Source of the DNA: Sulfobacillus thermosulfidooxidans DSM 9293
GTDB taxonomy: Bacteria; Bacillota; Sulfobacillia; Sulfobacillales; Sulfobacillaceae
Assembly (NCBI RefSeq): GCF_900176145.1
Contig: NZ_FWWY01000001.1
Span: 1,225,819 to 1,289,818, forward strand
Length of the DNA: 64,000 nucleotides
Reading direction: 5' to 3'
Positions 45,666 to 54,508 of this stretch are shown piece by piece (position 1 is the stretch's first letter; each line of letters begins with the position of its first letter). Position numbers and translations under genes: made by a program. Under the pieces are notes generated by a model that was given only the letters and a program-made list of their open reading frames with translations, had not been told where the DNA came from and did not search any database.

Positions 45666-45937
45666 TTAGGCGACGACCGCGGGTCCCGCAAGCGGCGGCG
45701 CATCCGCCGCCGCTTGAGACCGTTTCGCCTGCCAATACGGTTCGAGGTTCAGGTACCGCTTGCCGGTGGTCCACATCTCATGCTGCTCGAGCAATAGCGC
45801 ACCGACCAGGCGGATCGCCGACTCCCGGTTCGGAAAAATCCGAATCACCCGTTCTCGGCGCCGGATCTCGGCATTGAGGCGCTCGACACCGTTCGTGGTG
45901 CGTAATCGCTGGCGCAGCGACTCGGGGCGGTTTAACC
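45666..45937 (-). pseudogene. IS256 transposase, C-terminal fragment
   Basis: About 90 residues: SLRQRLRTTNGVERLNAEIR, RRERVIRIFPNRESAIRLVG and LLLEQHEMWTTGKRYL, the standard C-terminus of mutator-type transposases with the catalytic Glu in NGVERLNAEI. Truncated at its N side by the IS3 element that enters at 45936. Confidence 0.88.
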
Positions 45938-46014
45938 CCCAATTTCTAGACACTAGTCCTGTTCGCATGATATTTCACGGGATATCGATGCTATGGTGAA
46001 AAATACCAATCCAG

Positions 46015-46967
46015 TCAGGGGACATTCCTCCGCTTCGCTCGCTGCGTCGAGGATACCGCCCGGCGGGCCGGACGTCCAGAGTCCGCGAGGCCGCTGCTCC
46101 GCAGCGCTCTGGACCCCCTCGGCCCCCGGGCAAAAACCGCGGTCAAGAGCGAAGCGACGAGCCCGTCTCGGGCTGGCTTCTTAACACCGCACCGGGTGAA
46201 TCGTGGGCGCGTGCCGGTTTGGCACTGCGCATAGTACACGGCAGGAGCCCAATCGTGCAAACTCCCATGCATGCGGCGTTCATTGTAAAAACGGATCCAC
46301 TCGGCAGTCACCGTATACGCCTCTGCCAAAGTCTGAAAGACCTGATTCCGCCAACATTCTCCTTCGAGCAGACTGTGCCAGGATTCGATGTGGGCATTCT
46401 TGTTAGGAGTCGCCACCGGAATGCGTTCGTGAGTTATCCCTAAGACCTGACACCCTGTGGCCCATCGCTGAGCCACAAATTGGGGCCCGTTGTCGGTGCG
46501 AATCACCGGAACGTGGGGACCCCAATCGGCTTGGCGAGCTCGCACGGCGCCTTCCAAGGCGCCTAAGGCTTGAATAGCGGTACAGTGAGATCCGAGATGA
46601 TACGCCAGAATGCATCGATCAAAGACATCGATGACACTGCAGAGATAAAAAACCGATCTTCTCCCGCAATGTATCCGTATTTCAAATCCATTTCCCAGAG
46701 TTGATTGGGGCCCGTCACCACCCGATTGGCGGCCAGAACACGGGGCGGGCGGTTGCCGGAGGGCCGCAAGGGTTGTCCTTGTAAGAGATCGGCCGATCGC
46801 AAGAGACGATAGACCGTCTTTTTGTTGATGATCAATCCGTGTTCTCGTCGGAGCCATGTCGTCAACTTCCGATATCCATAAGCCTGACCGTCTCCCGCCA
46901 TGATAAACTCGCTGAGCCATTCCAGGACCTGCCCTTCCGCCACTTTGGTGTCGTTTGCCGTCCACAC
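46015..46967 (-). pseudogene. IS3 element 1 transposase OrfB, 3' part
   Basis: From WTANDTKVAEGQVLEWL, through NQLWEMDLKYGYIAGEDRFF (first catalytic Asp), then after a frameshift VIDVFDRCILAYHLGSH, VIRTDNGPQFVAQ (second Asp) and NAHIESWHSLLEGE (Glu). The shift is at a run of six T (minus strand; A run 46647-46652). The sister element reads CGGTTTTTATATCTC there without a break. The extended C-terminus to 46015 is not conserved. Inactive. Confidence 0.82.
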
Positions 46968-47056
46968 ATAGCGATTCCGCCCCCCAAATTTGGACATTTG
47001 CGATCTCTTTCACGCGGATACGCATTGGGACATCCTATCAGCCCTACGGGCTGGGA

Positions 47057-47099
47057 CTGGGGGACAGGGCCAGGGCGTCACCTCGCCCCTGTCCCCCAG
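47057..47099. repeat. 13-bp perfect inverted repeat inside IS3 element 2
   Basis: CTGGGGGACAGGG and CCCTGTCCCCCAG with a 17-base loop, between the 3' end of orfB and the IS end. Likely an internal terminator or end-protecting hairpin. Confidence 0.7.
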
Positions 47100-47117
47100 T
47101 GCAAAAGTCTCGCTCTT

Positions 47118-47605
47118 CTATACTCTGACGGGCATCCAGGTCGCTTGCCCTCCCGCGACCCGTTTTCGCATCGTCGCCGGGGACCAAAATTCTAGGCTCC
47201 CATGCAGCCGATCTTGGTTATAAAAGGCAATCCATCGCGTTATGGCCGCATAGGCCTCGCCATATGTGGCAAATTCTTGAGTGAGACACTCGCGCTCCAA
47301 CTGAGCATGCCACGACTCAATAAAGGCGTTTTTATTCGGCGTGGCCACCGGAATGCGTTCATGTTCCAGACCATAGGTGGCACAAGCCGTTTCGAATGCC
47401 TCGGCGATAAACTGGGGGCCATTGTCGGTCCGCAGAACGGGAGGCGTCTGCCATTCCGATTGACGCTGGATCACCGCGTGTTTTAGGGTTCGCACAACAT
47501 CCGTCGCCTGACAATGGAGTCCCATGTGGTAGGCAATAATCATGCGGTCACACACATCGATAATGGCTTGGAGATATAAAAACCGATCCTCACCCGCAAT
47601 ATACA
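47118..47605 (-). pseudogene. IS3 element 2 transposase OrfB, 3' exon
   Basis: Starts at YIAGEDRFLYLQAIIDV directly after the group II intron and continues with LRTDNGPQFIAEAF (second Asp), RIPVATPNKNAFIESWHAQLE (Glu; here RIPVATPNK and NAFIESWHAQLE) and FYNQDRLHGSLEF to the stop at 47118. No frameshift seen, so splicing of the intron could in principle restore a complete message. Confidence 0.85.
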
Positions 47606-47654
47606 GTAGAGTAAGAGACAGGACGTCGTCGTGCGATTTTCCTGCCTCTCCTCT

Positions 47655-47690
47655 CCGAACCGGACGTGCACCTCTCAGCGCATCCGGCTC
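47655..47690 (-). ncRNA. Group II intron domain V
   Basis: Minus strand: GAGCCGGATGCGCTGAGAGG then TGCACGTCCGGTTCGG, which pair as the catalytic domain V hairpin (GAGCCG..CGGTTC ends). It matches the well-known bacterial consensus closely. Position 49 bases before the intron's 3' end is as expected. Confidence 0.9.
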
Positions 47691-47969
47691 TCCATTTACG
47701 TGTCGCTCAAAGCGAAAGCTACATCAGCATAGCGGGATTCATGCGAGTGGACAGTGGGGTTGGCTGGTGCACGCAGATAGGGATTTCCCATCGGCGTATG
47801 CCAGAGAAAACGACCTTTGGTGGTCGTCACCAGACGTTGGAGGGCTATCGTCACATAGTGCCCCTCACTGTTACGGAGAATGCCCCATTTTTCGTGGAAA
47901 TTGAAACTAGCGATCCTGATGGCTCTCTGGTTTACTAGAGAGGTCTGATCCATCATAAGGAGGAATCGC

Positions 47970-49250
47970 TAGTGAGTACCAGTATAAAGAAAAATCGCTT
48001 CCCGAACAGCCGGTGACGGTGCCGTGGGTGGACATCCTCCAGGATGCCGAAGACGGGTTATTGGCGCTGTCGATCCGGGTCGGATTGCAGGTTTTGCAAC
48101 AGATGATGGCGGCCGAGGTGGAGCAGTTAGCGGGGCCTAAAGGCCGTCATGATCCGCAACGCCAAGCGGTCCGACACGGGACCGAAGTCGGCAGCGTCTT
48201 TTTGGGGGATCGCAAAATCTCCGTTCCGCACCCCCGGGTGCGGGCCGCTGATGGCTCGGAGGAATTCCGTTAGACACCTACCATCAGTTTCAGGACCCGA
48301 CGCTGGCGACACAAGCCGTACTGGAACGCATGCTGTATGGCTTAGCGAGCCGCCAACAGCGCCATGCCGATGCAGCCTTTGAAGCCGCGATGGAGCAGCC
48401 AGGCCCCAGCAAAAGCACGGTGAGCCGCCGCTTTATCCAAGCCACCCAACAGGCCCTTGACCGCTTTCTCCAGCGCCGGTTGGATGACCGGACGTGGGTG
48501 GTGGTGATGATCGATGGTTTGCGTGTAGCGGACCATCTGGTGGTGGGCGCCTTAGGGATTGATGCGGACGGTCACAAGCGTGTCTTGGGATTGGTCGAAG
48601 GGGCGACAGAAAATCATACCGTAGTCATGGCCTTATTGCAGGATCTCATCACTCGCGGCCTGACGGCCGCGCAGGGATTACTCGTGGTCATCGATGGGGC
48701 CAAGGCCTTAGCCAAAGCCGTGCACGACGTCTGGGGAGACCAAGTCCTCATCCAACGCTGCCAAATCCACAAGCAACGGAATGTGCTCGACCACCTGCCG
48801 AAATCGGCCGAAAATCGGGTCCGCCAGCGCTTACGGAAAGCGTATCAAGAACCGGATGCGGACAGGGCCGCGCAGGCATTAGAAGCGCTCGCGAAAGAGC
48901 TCGAACGGGATCATCCCGGCGCCGCCGGGAGTCTCCGGGAAGGACTGGCGGAAACGTTAACCGTCCATCGATTGGGCCTGCCGGGCCTCTTACGCCAAAC
49001 GTTGGCGAACACCAATGCCATGGAATCCATCAACAGTCAATTTCGGACCCATGCGCAAAATGTCAAACATTGGACCAATGGGCAACAAGTCTTACGCTGG
49101 TTGGCGTCGGCGAGCTTTTTTATCGAAGACACGTTGACGCGGATCCCCGGCTATCGCGAGATTCCCGTGTTGCAAACGGCCTTAAAAGCCACGTGTTCCA
49201 AAACGCCGGAACAAAAAACCGAGCAAATCGGATAAATCACGAGAAAGGAT
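47970..49250 (+). mobile_element. Fifth level: mutator-type (IS256 superfamily) IS
   Basis: Opposite in orientation to the intron. Ends are approximate: CGCTAG is found on both sides (about 47967-47972 and 49251-49256), and joining there closes the reverse transcriptase with NFASDSSL and a stop. I could not find clear inverted repeats. It contains one frameshifted transposase gene. Confidence 0.6.
48013..49235 (+). pseudogene. Mutator-type transposase with a frameshift
   Basis: First part 48013-48273 (VPWVDILQDAEDGLLALSIR, ending EEFR). A shift near 48265-48275 leads to LDTYHQFQDPTLATQ and on to 49235. Second part has Asp in VVMIDGLRV, Asp in LLVVIDGAKALAKAV, CQIHKQRN and Glu in NAMESINSQFR. 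Apart from the single-base loss it is complete (~405 residues). It is a different subgroup from the outer IS256. Confidence 0.85.
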
Positions 49251-50656
49251 GCGCTAGCGAAATTCCACGAAGCTTGGGACAACCTCCTGTTACGCCCGCG
49301 TAGCACCCAGGTCTTGGCTTGGCCCGGTTTGGGTGCCTGCACATAGCGCTGCATGAGGCCGGGGAATCCTTCCCGATACTTCCGGGCAAGCCAGTGGCCC
49401 AGCTTCCAGAAGATGACCCGGTCGAGGCGACCAAACATCGTCGCCGTGTAGTCCGTGTACTGGTAAAAGTTTGCCCAGCCCCGGATTTGCTGATTGAGAT
49501 GTTCCACCATATCGAGGGGATTTTGGCTGTAGTCTGTCGAGAGCTGTTGCACTATTTTCGCCGCGAAACCCCGATATTTCTCCCAAGGAATGGTCGTCAC
49601 CGGACGCCTGCGCCCGGTCGGACCACGTTTCCGAATGATACGATGCCCCAGAAAGACAAAGCCCTCATTCACGTGGGTGATATGGGTTTTTTCCATATTC
49701 AGCGTGAGGTGCAATTGGTCCTCCAGGAAGGCGCGGCAGGCGGCGCGGATCGTTTCCGCATGGGCTTTGGTTCCTTTGACGATCACCACAAAATCATCAG
49801 CGTAACGGCAATAGGAAGCCGCAGGCTTCCACTCGCGGCGTTCTTGCACCGCAATGGGCCGTTGGCGGCGTATGCCGTCATTCCATGCCCAACGGTCCTT
49901 GCGGACCTTGGGGCTGAGGTATTGGCTGTGCATCCACTGGTCGAACTCGTTCAACATGATGTTCGAGAGAATCGGCGAAATAACCCCGCCCTGCGGCACT
50001 CCTTCATGGGCCGCACGGAACAGATTATGCTCCACATGTCCGGCCTTGATGAAGCGCCAGAGGAGCGCCAGAAAGCGGCGGTCTACCACGCGGCGCCGGA
50101 CCGCTTTGAGCAGGAGCCGATGATGGACGGTGTCAAAGTAACTCGCGAGGTCGCCTTCAATGACCCAACGTCCCGCGGTCGCGCCCCGCGCGTCATCCCC
50201 CAGCAGTTGGAGTCTGACGGCGCGAATCGCATGGTGGACACTGCGTTCTGGCCGAAACCCATAGGACGCGGGGTGAAAATCGCTCTCCCAAATCGGTTCC
50301 ATGGCCATGAGCATGGCGCGTTCGACAATGCGGTCGCGTAACGTGGGAATCCCGAGTGGACGCCGTTTCCCGTTTTTCTTGGGAATGTACACCCGGCGGG
50401 CTGGTTGGGGTTGATAGGTGCCCGCCAAGAGTTCCTGGCGAATCCGAGCCAGTTCCTCGGGCAGGTGCGCCTCCAGTTGGCGTTTGCGGACGCCATCAAT
50501 GCCGGGCGTATGAGCGCCCCGAGATGCCAGCGTGATGCGAGCCGCTTCCGCGAGCCAGGTCGGGTGGGCTATCAGTCGGAGCAGACGGTGAAACCGTCGG
50601 GTGGGATTCTCGGTGGACCATGTCGCTAACTTGCTTTGCATTTCGCTGATTATCAA
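49151..50656 (-). CDS. Group II intron reverse transcriptase/maturase
   Basis: About 470 genuine residues, starting at TTG 50656 (GAGAGGTGA upstream). RT blocks: IPKKNGKRRPLGIPTLRDRI (~95), YGFRPERSVHHA, GDLASYFDTVHH, EGVPQGGVISPILSNIMLNE and catalytic YCRYADDFVV (~270), then FLGHRI and maturase domain X (LNQQIRGWANFYQY). Function: splicing and retrohoming of the intron. The last ~30 codons after NFAS come from the inserted mutator IS; the natural end was probably a few residues later. No HNH endonuclease is seen. Confidence 0.9.
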   Translation of the reverse strand: MIISEMQSKLATWSTENPTRRFHRLLRLIAHPTWLAEAARITLASRGAHTPGIDGVRKRQLEAHLPEELARIRQELLAGTYQPQPARRVYIPKKNGKRRPLGIPTLRDRIVERAMLMAMEPIWESDFHPASYGFRPERSVHHAIRAVRLQLLGDDARGATAGRWVIEGDLASYFDTVHHRLLLKAVRRRVVDRRFLALLWRFIKAGHVEHNLFRAAHEGVPQGGVISPILSNIMLNEFDQWMHSQYLSPKVRKDRWAWNDGIRRQRPIAVQERREWKPAASYCRYADDFVVIVKGTKAHAETIRAACRAFLEDQLHLTLNMEKTHITHVNEGFVFLGHRIIRKRGPTGRRRPVTTIPWEKYRGFAAKIVQQLSTDYSQNPLDMVEHLNQQIRGWANFYQYTDYTATMFGRLDRVIFWKLGHWLARKYREGFPGLMQRYVQAPKPGQAKTWVLRGRNRRLSQASWNFASASFLVIYPICSVFCSGVLEHVAFKAVCNTGISR

Positions 50657-51311
50657 AGGTCTTCACCTCTCTCGGTCAGGTAATTTGCCCAGCATGTCAC
50701 GTAAACTGCCTCCCTTCGCCATGTAACCGGCTTTCCCGGTCTCGGACTACTACGGAGGCTCCGTCAACGGGGTGCGCGTCGGGGGACCATCCCTTGGCAT
50801 CGCACCCCGCCTTCCCCAGTTCACTGGTGGGACGTGATGCGGGAGTGAGGTTGCCGATCGCAGTCTTTATCCTGGCATGCCGCCAGTCGCTCCGGATATC
50901 TCTGCCTAGCGACGCGCTCTCAGAGATCCGGGTGGGGCCCGCCTACATATCTGGCCACACTGTGGATGAGCGGAGCATACATGTCCCCGCTCATCTTCCG
51001 GAACCTGCCTATTAAGCCGTGTAGGCAGGGGTGACATTTCAACCTGCAGATGCGTGTTAATCGGTTCGTGTTCCTCAACCGTCTCCCGCTCAGCCTAGAG
51101 GCTCATCTTGGCGTAACGGCTTCGCCGCAAACCCCGTTTCCTGTGGACTACGTCACCGTGCGTATGTCCCGCACGTCACCGCCACTTCGGCTCACTCGCC
51201 CGCGTCGCCGGGCGAGGGCAGGTTCCAGCGCGTTCGCGCTGGTCCTGCATTCCACACCAGCTCAAGGAACTTGGGTCTCCTCTCGGGGAGACTGTCGTTC
51301 GCTGGGCGTAC

Positions 51312-51774
51312 CATAGGTAATGTCCGTTTGCCAGAGCTGATTGGGAGCCGTAATGATGCGGTTCCGCGCCAGCCGGCGCGGATGCCGGATGCGGCGTTTT
51401 CGCTGAGGCCATAATAAGTGCCACTGTCGAAGGAGGCGATACACCTTTTTGAAACTAATCTGTAGATGATAGCGTCGTCGCAAGACCCATGTGATTTTAT
51501 GATACCCATAGGCCGCATTTTCCGTCGTCAGAATATCGGTAATCCAGTCCATAATCTGGCCATCGGCGATTTTCTGGCCATTTTGTGTGACGCTGTATCC
51601 TCGCGGAGGTCGACCCGGCGCCTGATGGCGCCGATCCGGTTCCCGATGGCGTTGGCGATGACGCCACGCATAAAAGGTAGCCCGTGAAAGGCGAATCGTC
51701 GCACACCATCGGCGAAGGGGCACCTGAGGAGCGCGGTGATGCCAATCCATCACGTGTTCACACAATTCTGTCAC
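51312..51774 (-). pseudogene. IS3 element 2 transposase OrfB, 5' exon
   Basis: From GTG 51774 (overlapping the orfA stop) through LRRWCATIRLSRATFYAW, GRPPRGYSVTQNGQKIADGQ, AYGYHKITWVLRRRYHL and NQLWQTDITY (first catalytic Asp), where the intron starts. An A7G run in the orfA end (51787-51793 region) fits the -1 frameshift that IS3 elements use to make OrfAB. Confidence 0.85.
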
Positions 51775-52040
51775 GGACGGATCCCCTTTTTTTGCAGCAG
51801 ATCTTGAAGCATAGCAATCTGCAGATCTTTTTCCCCGAGTAATTTCTTTAATCGTTCATTTTCGTCTACCAGACTCATGAGATCGTGGGGATGGTGGGCC
51901 GCCTTCATCGCCTCACGCACCCAGCGACGCACCATGGATGGACTCAGCTGATGACGACGAGCGACTAATGTCGCATTTTGCGTGTCTTGAGCTTCTTGAA
52001 CAATCTGTTGCTTGAATTCCGGTGAATAGGTTTGACTCAT
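51771..52040 (-). CDS. IS3 element 2 OrfA
   Basis: 89 residues from ATG 52040 (GAGGAGAG upstream). HTH at ~8-45 (YSPEFKQQIVQEA, VARRHQLSPSMVRRWVREA) and a leucine-zipper-like tail (ENERLKKLLGEKDLQIAMLQ) as in IS3/IS911 OrfA. It binds the IS ends. Intact. Confidence 0.88.
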   Translation of the reverse strand: MSQTYSPEFKQQIVQEAQDTQNATLVARRHQLSPSMVRRWVREAMKAAHHPHDLMSLVDENERLKKLLGEKDLQIAMLQDLLQKKGIRP

Positions 52041-52127
52041 CGTGCACACTCTCTCCTCTGAACTGATAATTATCCTACCAGGAGAGATCGCGATTGTCTC
52101 GTCTTCTTAAGGGGCTTAAAAGATAGC

Positions 52128-52290
52128 CTCGCCGGGGTCGACCTCCCCCGCGTTTCGGCGTCCAGGACGCCGGACGCTGTCTTCGAGCGCGCCATGCGTA
52201 ATACGTGGCCCGGGCCACTCCCGCCAACTGACAAACGCGGGTAGGCGGGTATCCCTGCTGGATCCACCGATGGGCTACTTCACATCGGTC
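52128..52290 (-). pseudogene. IS3 element 1 OrfB, 5' part
   Basis: Reads HRWIQQGYPPTRVCQLAGVA then RATYYAWRARRQRPA and GRPRRGY, where IS3 element 2 enters. It is the missing front of the OrfB fragment at 46015-46967. An A7G run near the orfA end again fits programmed -1 shifting. Confidence 0.8.
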
Positions 52291-52582
52291 AGAGAGGCCC
52301 GGGGGGCTTTTTTTAGGAGATCATGCAATATCGCAATCTCTAAATCTTTCTCCCCTAATAATTGTTTCAACTGATGATTTTCCGTGGTGGCTTGCTGTAA
52401 AGCTTTCTTTAAGGCACGCGCTTCTTCGGGTGTCCCGTGTTTCGTGGCCGTTTGCACCCTTTGTGTACGAGACGAACCGATAATCCATGCCGGCGGGCGA
52501 CAGCCGCCGCATTCCGGATATCCAGCGCTTCTTGGATGCACTGGGCTTTCAATTCTGGGGTGATGGTTTTCGACTCTCCCAT
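52275..52582 (-). pseudogene. IS3 element 1 OrfA (frameshifted)
   Basis: From ATG 52582 (AAAGGATG upstream): ITPELKAQCIQEALDIRNAA, VARRHGLSVRLV. One base is missing near 52460. The other frame then gives VQTATKHGTPEEARALKKAL and NHQLKQLLGEKDLEIAILHD to the stop at 52275. HTH plus zipper layout as in the sister OrfA. Confidence 0.8.
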
Positions 52583-52689
52583 GGGGTTCACATCCTTTCA
52601 TGATGAAAATGATGTCAGAATTTTCCGCAGCGATAACTGTATGGGATCGTATCGCTTTGCGTAGGAGATGTCTAGAAGCATTTGGGGGC

Positions 52690-53001
52690 TTAATAGACCA
52701 GCGCTTTTTCGTGCCGTTGGTAGCGGTCAAAGAGCGTCGGACTAAACTCGCCGTCCCGCGTCCGCGGGACCTCTAGCGTCACCGTGCCGACGCGCGTCGT
52801 GAGGTGCCGACTCCGCGACCCATTACGATATCCGCGCCGCTCTTCGGTCCGTTCATACCGGTTGGCCTGAAGATGTTCCGTCACTTCCGCTTCCAACACC
52901 TGATTGAGGACCTGTTGTAATAAGAGAGCCAAGGCGTTGTCTTTTTGTCCCATAAGGGCTTGGATTGTTTGATCATCCAGTGTAATCTGATAGTGAGCCA
53001 T
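52690..53001 (-). pseudogene. IS256 transposase, N-terminal fragment
   Basis: 103 residues from ATG 53001 after AGGAGG: LLLQQVLNQVLEAEVTEHLQ, RGYRNGSRSRHLTTRVGTV, LEVPRTRDGEFSPTLFDRYQ and RHEKALVY, then a stop made at the IS3 junction. The catalytic Asp residues that should follow are absent from the window. Pairs with the C-terminal fragment at 45666-45937. Confidence 0.9.
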
Positions 53002-53109
53002 TGTGTCATCCTCCTAAGATTTGTGAGTTGTCTCGCTTTCAAATCTACCAAGGAAACGCAATGGCTTTGAAATTTTTAAGCCCTTTTACACACAATATCG
53101 GACTCTACT

Positions 53110-53478
53110 TATGATATATAAACGCAAAAAAATCATCTTATGACATCCATTAACTTTTCGAACGTCTTTCTGGATACTATTTGTTTTTATCAATGAAGAA
53201 GATCAATTCTGTTTCAGTTAGTCGAAAACGTAAAAACAACGAAGAAACTTGGCCCTGTGCGCAATAAAAAATTCGACAGCATTTGGGTTTTTTCGCGATT
53301 GGCTTTTATTTATTTTGATTCGTATTTGATATACTCGATTTAACAATTCAAGTGTGAATGTAAATATGAGTTTGAGTAATTTTTTTGATCTGTGTAAATA
53401 CATATTATTTGAAATTTTTTGAGCGTACAATTCGAACGTGTTATGTCAGAACGATATATGCTTGAGGGGTTAATCACT
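53110..53478. other. AT-rich intergenic region
   Basis: Starts with the IS256 target duplication. No gene seen. GAGGGG at 53464 is the ribosome site of the DeoR gene. Confidence 0.5.
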
Positions 53479-54255
53479 GTGTCTGTGTCATTCGAAGAAC
53501 GAAAAAAGATTATTATTGAGAAACTTTCCAAAGAAGATGTCATTCATGTTCCGGCGTTGGCCCAAGCTTTAAATGTTTCATCAGAAACCATTAGACGTGA
53601 TTTAGATCGTCTAGAAAAAGAAGGTAAACTTAAAAAAGTCTATGGTGGTGCGGTTAAAGTCACTTCTCTCATCCAGGAACCTTCATTTGAACAAAAAATG
53701 CAGATTAATCCGAAGGAAAAAGAAGCAATCAGTCGCACTGCAGCATCGCTAGTGGAAGACGGTGATAGGATTTTTATCGGTGGTGGCACCACACCATTAT
53801 CATTAATTCGATATTTGGAAGATAAGAAAAATGTCACGCTTATTACTCCTTCCATACCCGTGATGATTCATACTTTAGAGATTTTTCACGGGCATGTTAT
53901 CTTTATCGGGGGAGAAGTCAATCGTGAACAGCAACTCGTCCAAGGTCCCTTAGCGGAATGGACTACTAAACAAATTAGGGCCAATAAAGCCATAATTTCT
54001 GCCGGGGGTGTTTCCTTGACGGACGGTATCACCGATTTTGATCTCAATCAAGCGCACATCTCTCGAATCTTAATTGAACGTTCCGAAATGACCATTATTT
54101 TAGCTGATCATTCTAAGATGGGTCAAACAACTTTTGCTCACATTTGTGCACTGCAGGATGTATCCATAATTGTATCTGACTGGCGCTGTTCCCGAGAATG
54201 GCGATCTAAGCTTCATACCGAGGGGGTTGAATTATTATTGGCTGAACAGCAATGA
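53479..54255 (+). CDS. DeoR-family regulator
   Basis: 258 residues from GTG 53479 (GAGGGG nine bases upstream; upstream ATGs give an unlikely extension). HTH ~5-55: FEERKKIIIEKLSKEDVIHV, LAQALNVSSETIRRDLDRLE and GKLKKVYGGAV, the DeoR signature. The sugar-phosphate-sensor domain follows (IFIGGGTTPLSLIRYL, VIFIGGEVNREQQ, ILADHSKMG). Ligands of the family are usually phosphorylated metabolites, which fits the kinase in the operon behind it. Own terminator at 54278. Confidence 0.9.
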   Translation: MSVSFEERKKIIIEKLSKEDVIHVPALAQALNVSSETIRRDLDRLEKEGKLKKVYGGAVKVTSLIQEPSFEQKMQINPKEKEAISRTAASLVEDGDRIFIGGGTTPLSLIRYLEDKKNVTLITPSIPVMIHTLEIFHGHVIFIGGEVNREQQLVQGPLAEWTTKQIRANKAIISAGGVSLTDGITDFDLNQAHISRILIERSEMTIILADHSKMGQTTFAHICALQDVSIIVSDWRCSREWRSKLHTEGVELLLAEQQ

Positions 54256-54277
54256 TTAATAAGACAACCTAAACATG

Positions 54278-54313
54278 AATCCTTTCGCGATCGCGGGAGG
54301 ATTATTTTTTTTT
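54278..54313 (+). terminator. Rho-independent terminator of deoR
   Basis: AATCCT-TT-CGCGATCGCG-GG-AGGATT followed by a run of about ten T. A textbook terminator. Confidence 0.88.
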
Positions 54314-54322
54314 GTAACATTC

Positions 54323-54406
54323 TATCTAAACAATGTTAGATAATCTCACAAATATATTTGTTTGATTACTGATTGCGTTGACTATTTTGGAATAGTTATC
54401 TTACAA
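54323..54406 (+). promoter_or_regulatory. Operator palindromes and promoter of the amine operon
   Basis: TATCTAA-N6-TTAGATA (54323-54342) and CAAATATATTTG (54349-54360) are palindromes. TTGACT (54378) and TTACAA (54401) with a 17-bp spacer form a likely promoter. The palindromes lie just upstream and may bind the DeoR protein. Confidence 0.6.
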
Positions 54407-54508
54407 TCACTTTAAACTCACATAAAACAACATAATTCCACATTACAAAAACTAGATTTTGTGAGTTGTATCGTGGATATCTAACAAAAACAAAAAATGG
54501 AGGTATTC

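Larger units (their letters stand above)
47606..51311 (-). mobile_element. Fourth level: group II intron in IS3 orfB
   Basis: 5' end GTACGCCCAGCG after the exon ACCTATG (51312 side), near the GUGYG consensus. The 3' end has domain V (47655-47690), a domain VI-like stem GGCAGG..CCTG and TAC before the exon TGTATATTGCG. Exons joined read ITY-V-YIAGEDR in frame, in the same direction as the transposase. It encodes a reverse transcriptase (49151-50656). A mutator-type IS has inserted near the end of that gene. Without that insert the intron is ~2.4 kb, a normal size. Confidence 0.88.
46973..52122 (-). mobile_element. Third level: IS3-family element 2
   Basis: Inserted in orfB of IS3 element 1. 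The 5-bp duplication ATAGC is at 46968-46972 and 52123-52127. Joining the flanks without it gives GRPRRGYVWTANDTK in frame, matching the sister's GRPPRGYSVTQNGQK. The inner ends share GCGATCTCT in inverted orientation (46999-47008; 52084-52092). It carries orfA and orfB; orfB is split by a group II intron. Confidence 0.85.
45936..52689 (-). mobile_element. Second level: IS3-family element 1
   Basis: Ends are related inverted repeats: CCCCCAATTTCTAGACA at the left and, read inward from the right, GCCCCCAAATGCTTCTAGACA. TTAA flanks both sides (45932-45935 and 52690-52693), a plausible 4-bp duplication. It carries orfA (52275-52582) and orfB (52128-52290 plus 46015-46967), split by IS3 element 2. 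Both orfs also have frameshifts. Confidence 0.75.
45617..53109 (-). mobile_element. Outermost element: internally deleted IS256-family IS
   Basis: Terminal repeats face each other: GTCCTAATTTGTGTGTAAAAG at 45623-45643 and, read inward, GTCCGATATTGTGTGTAAAAG at 53083-53103. The 9-bp target duplication TATGATATA is at 45608-45616 and 53110-53118, as expected of IS256. Only the N-terminal (52690-53001) and C-terminal (45666-45937) parts of the transposase remain, so without the inserted DNA the element is about 740 bp and already lacked its middle. All other elements to 52689 sit inside it. Confidence 0.85.

Noticed and set aside
47696-47956. 86-codon minus-strand frame between the mutator IS and domain V
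   Set aside because: It lies in the 3' part of the group II intron and is in a different frame from the reverse transcriptase; more likely intron RNA structure than a gene. Some conservation in other introns cannot be excluded.
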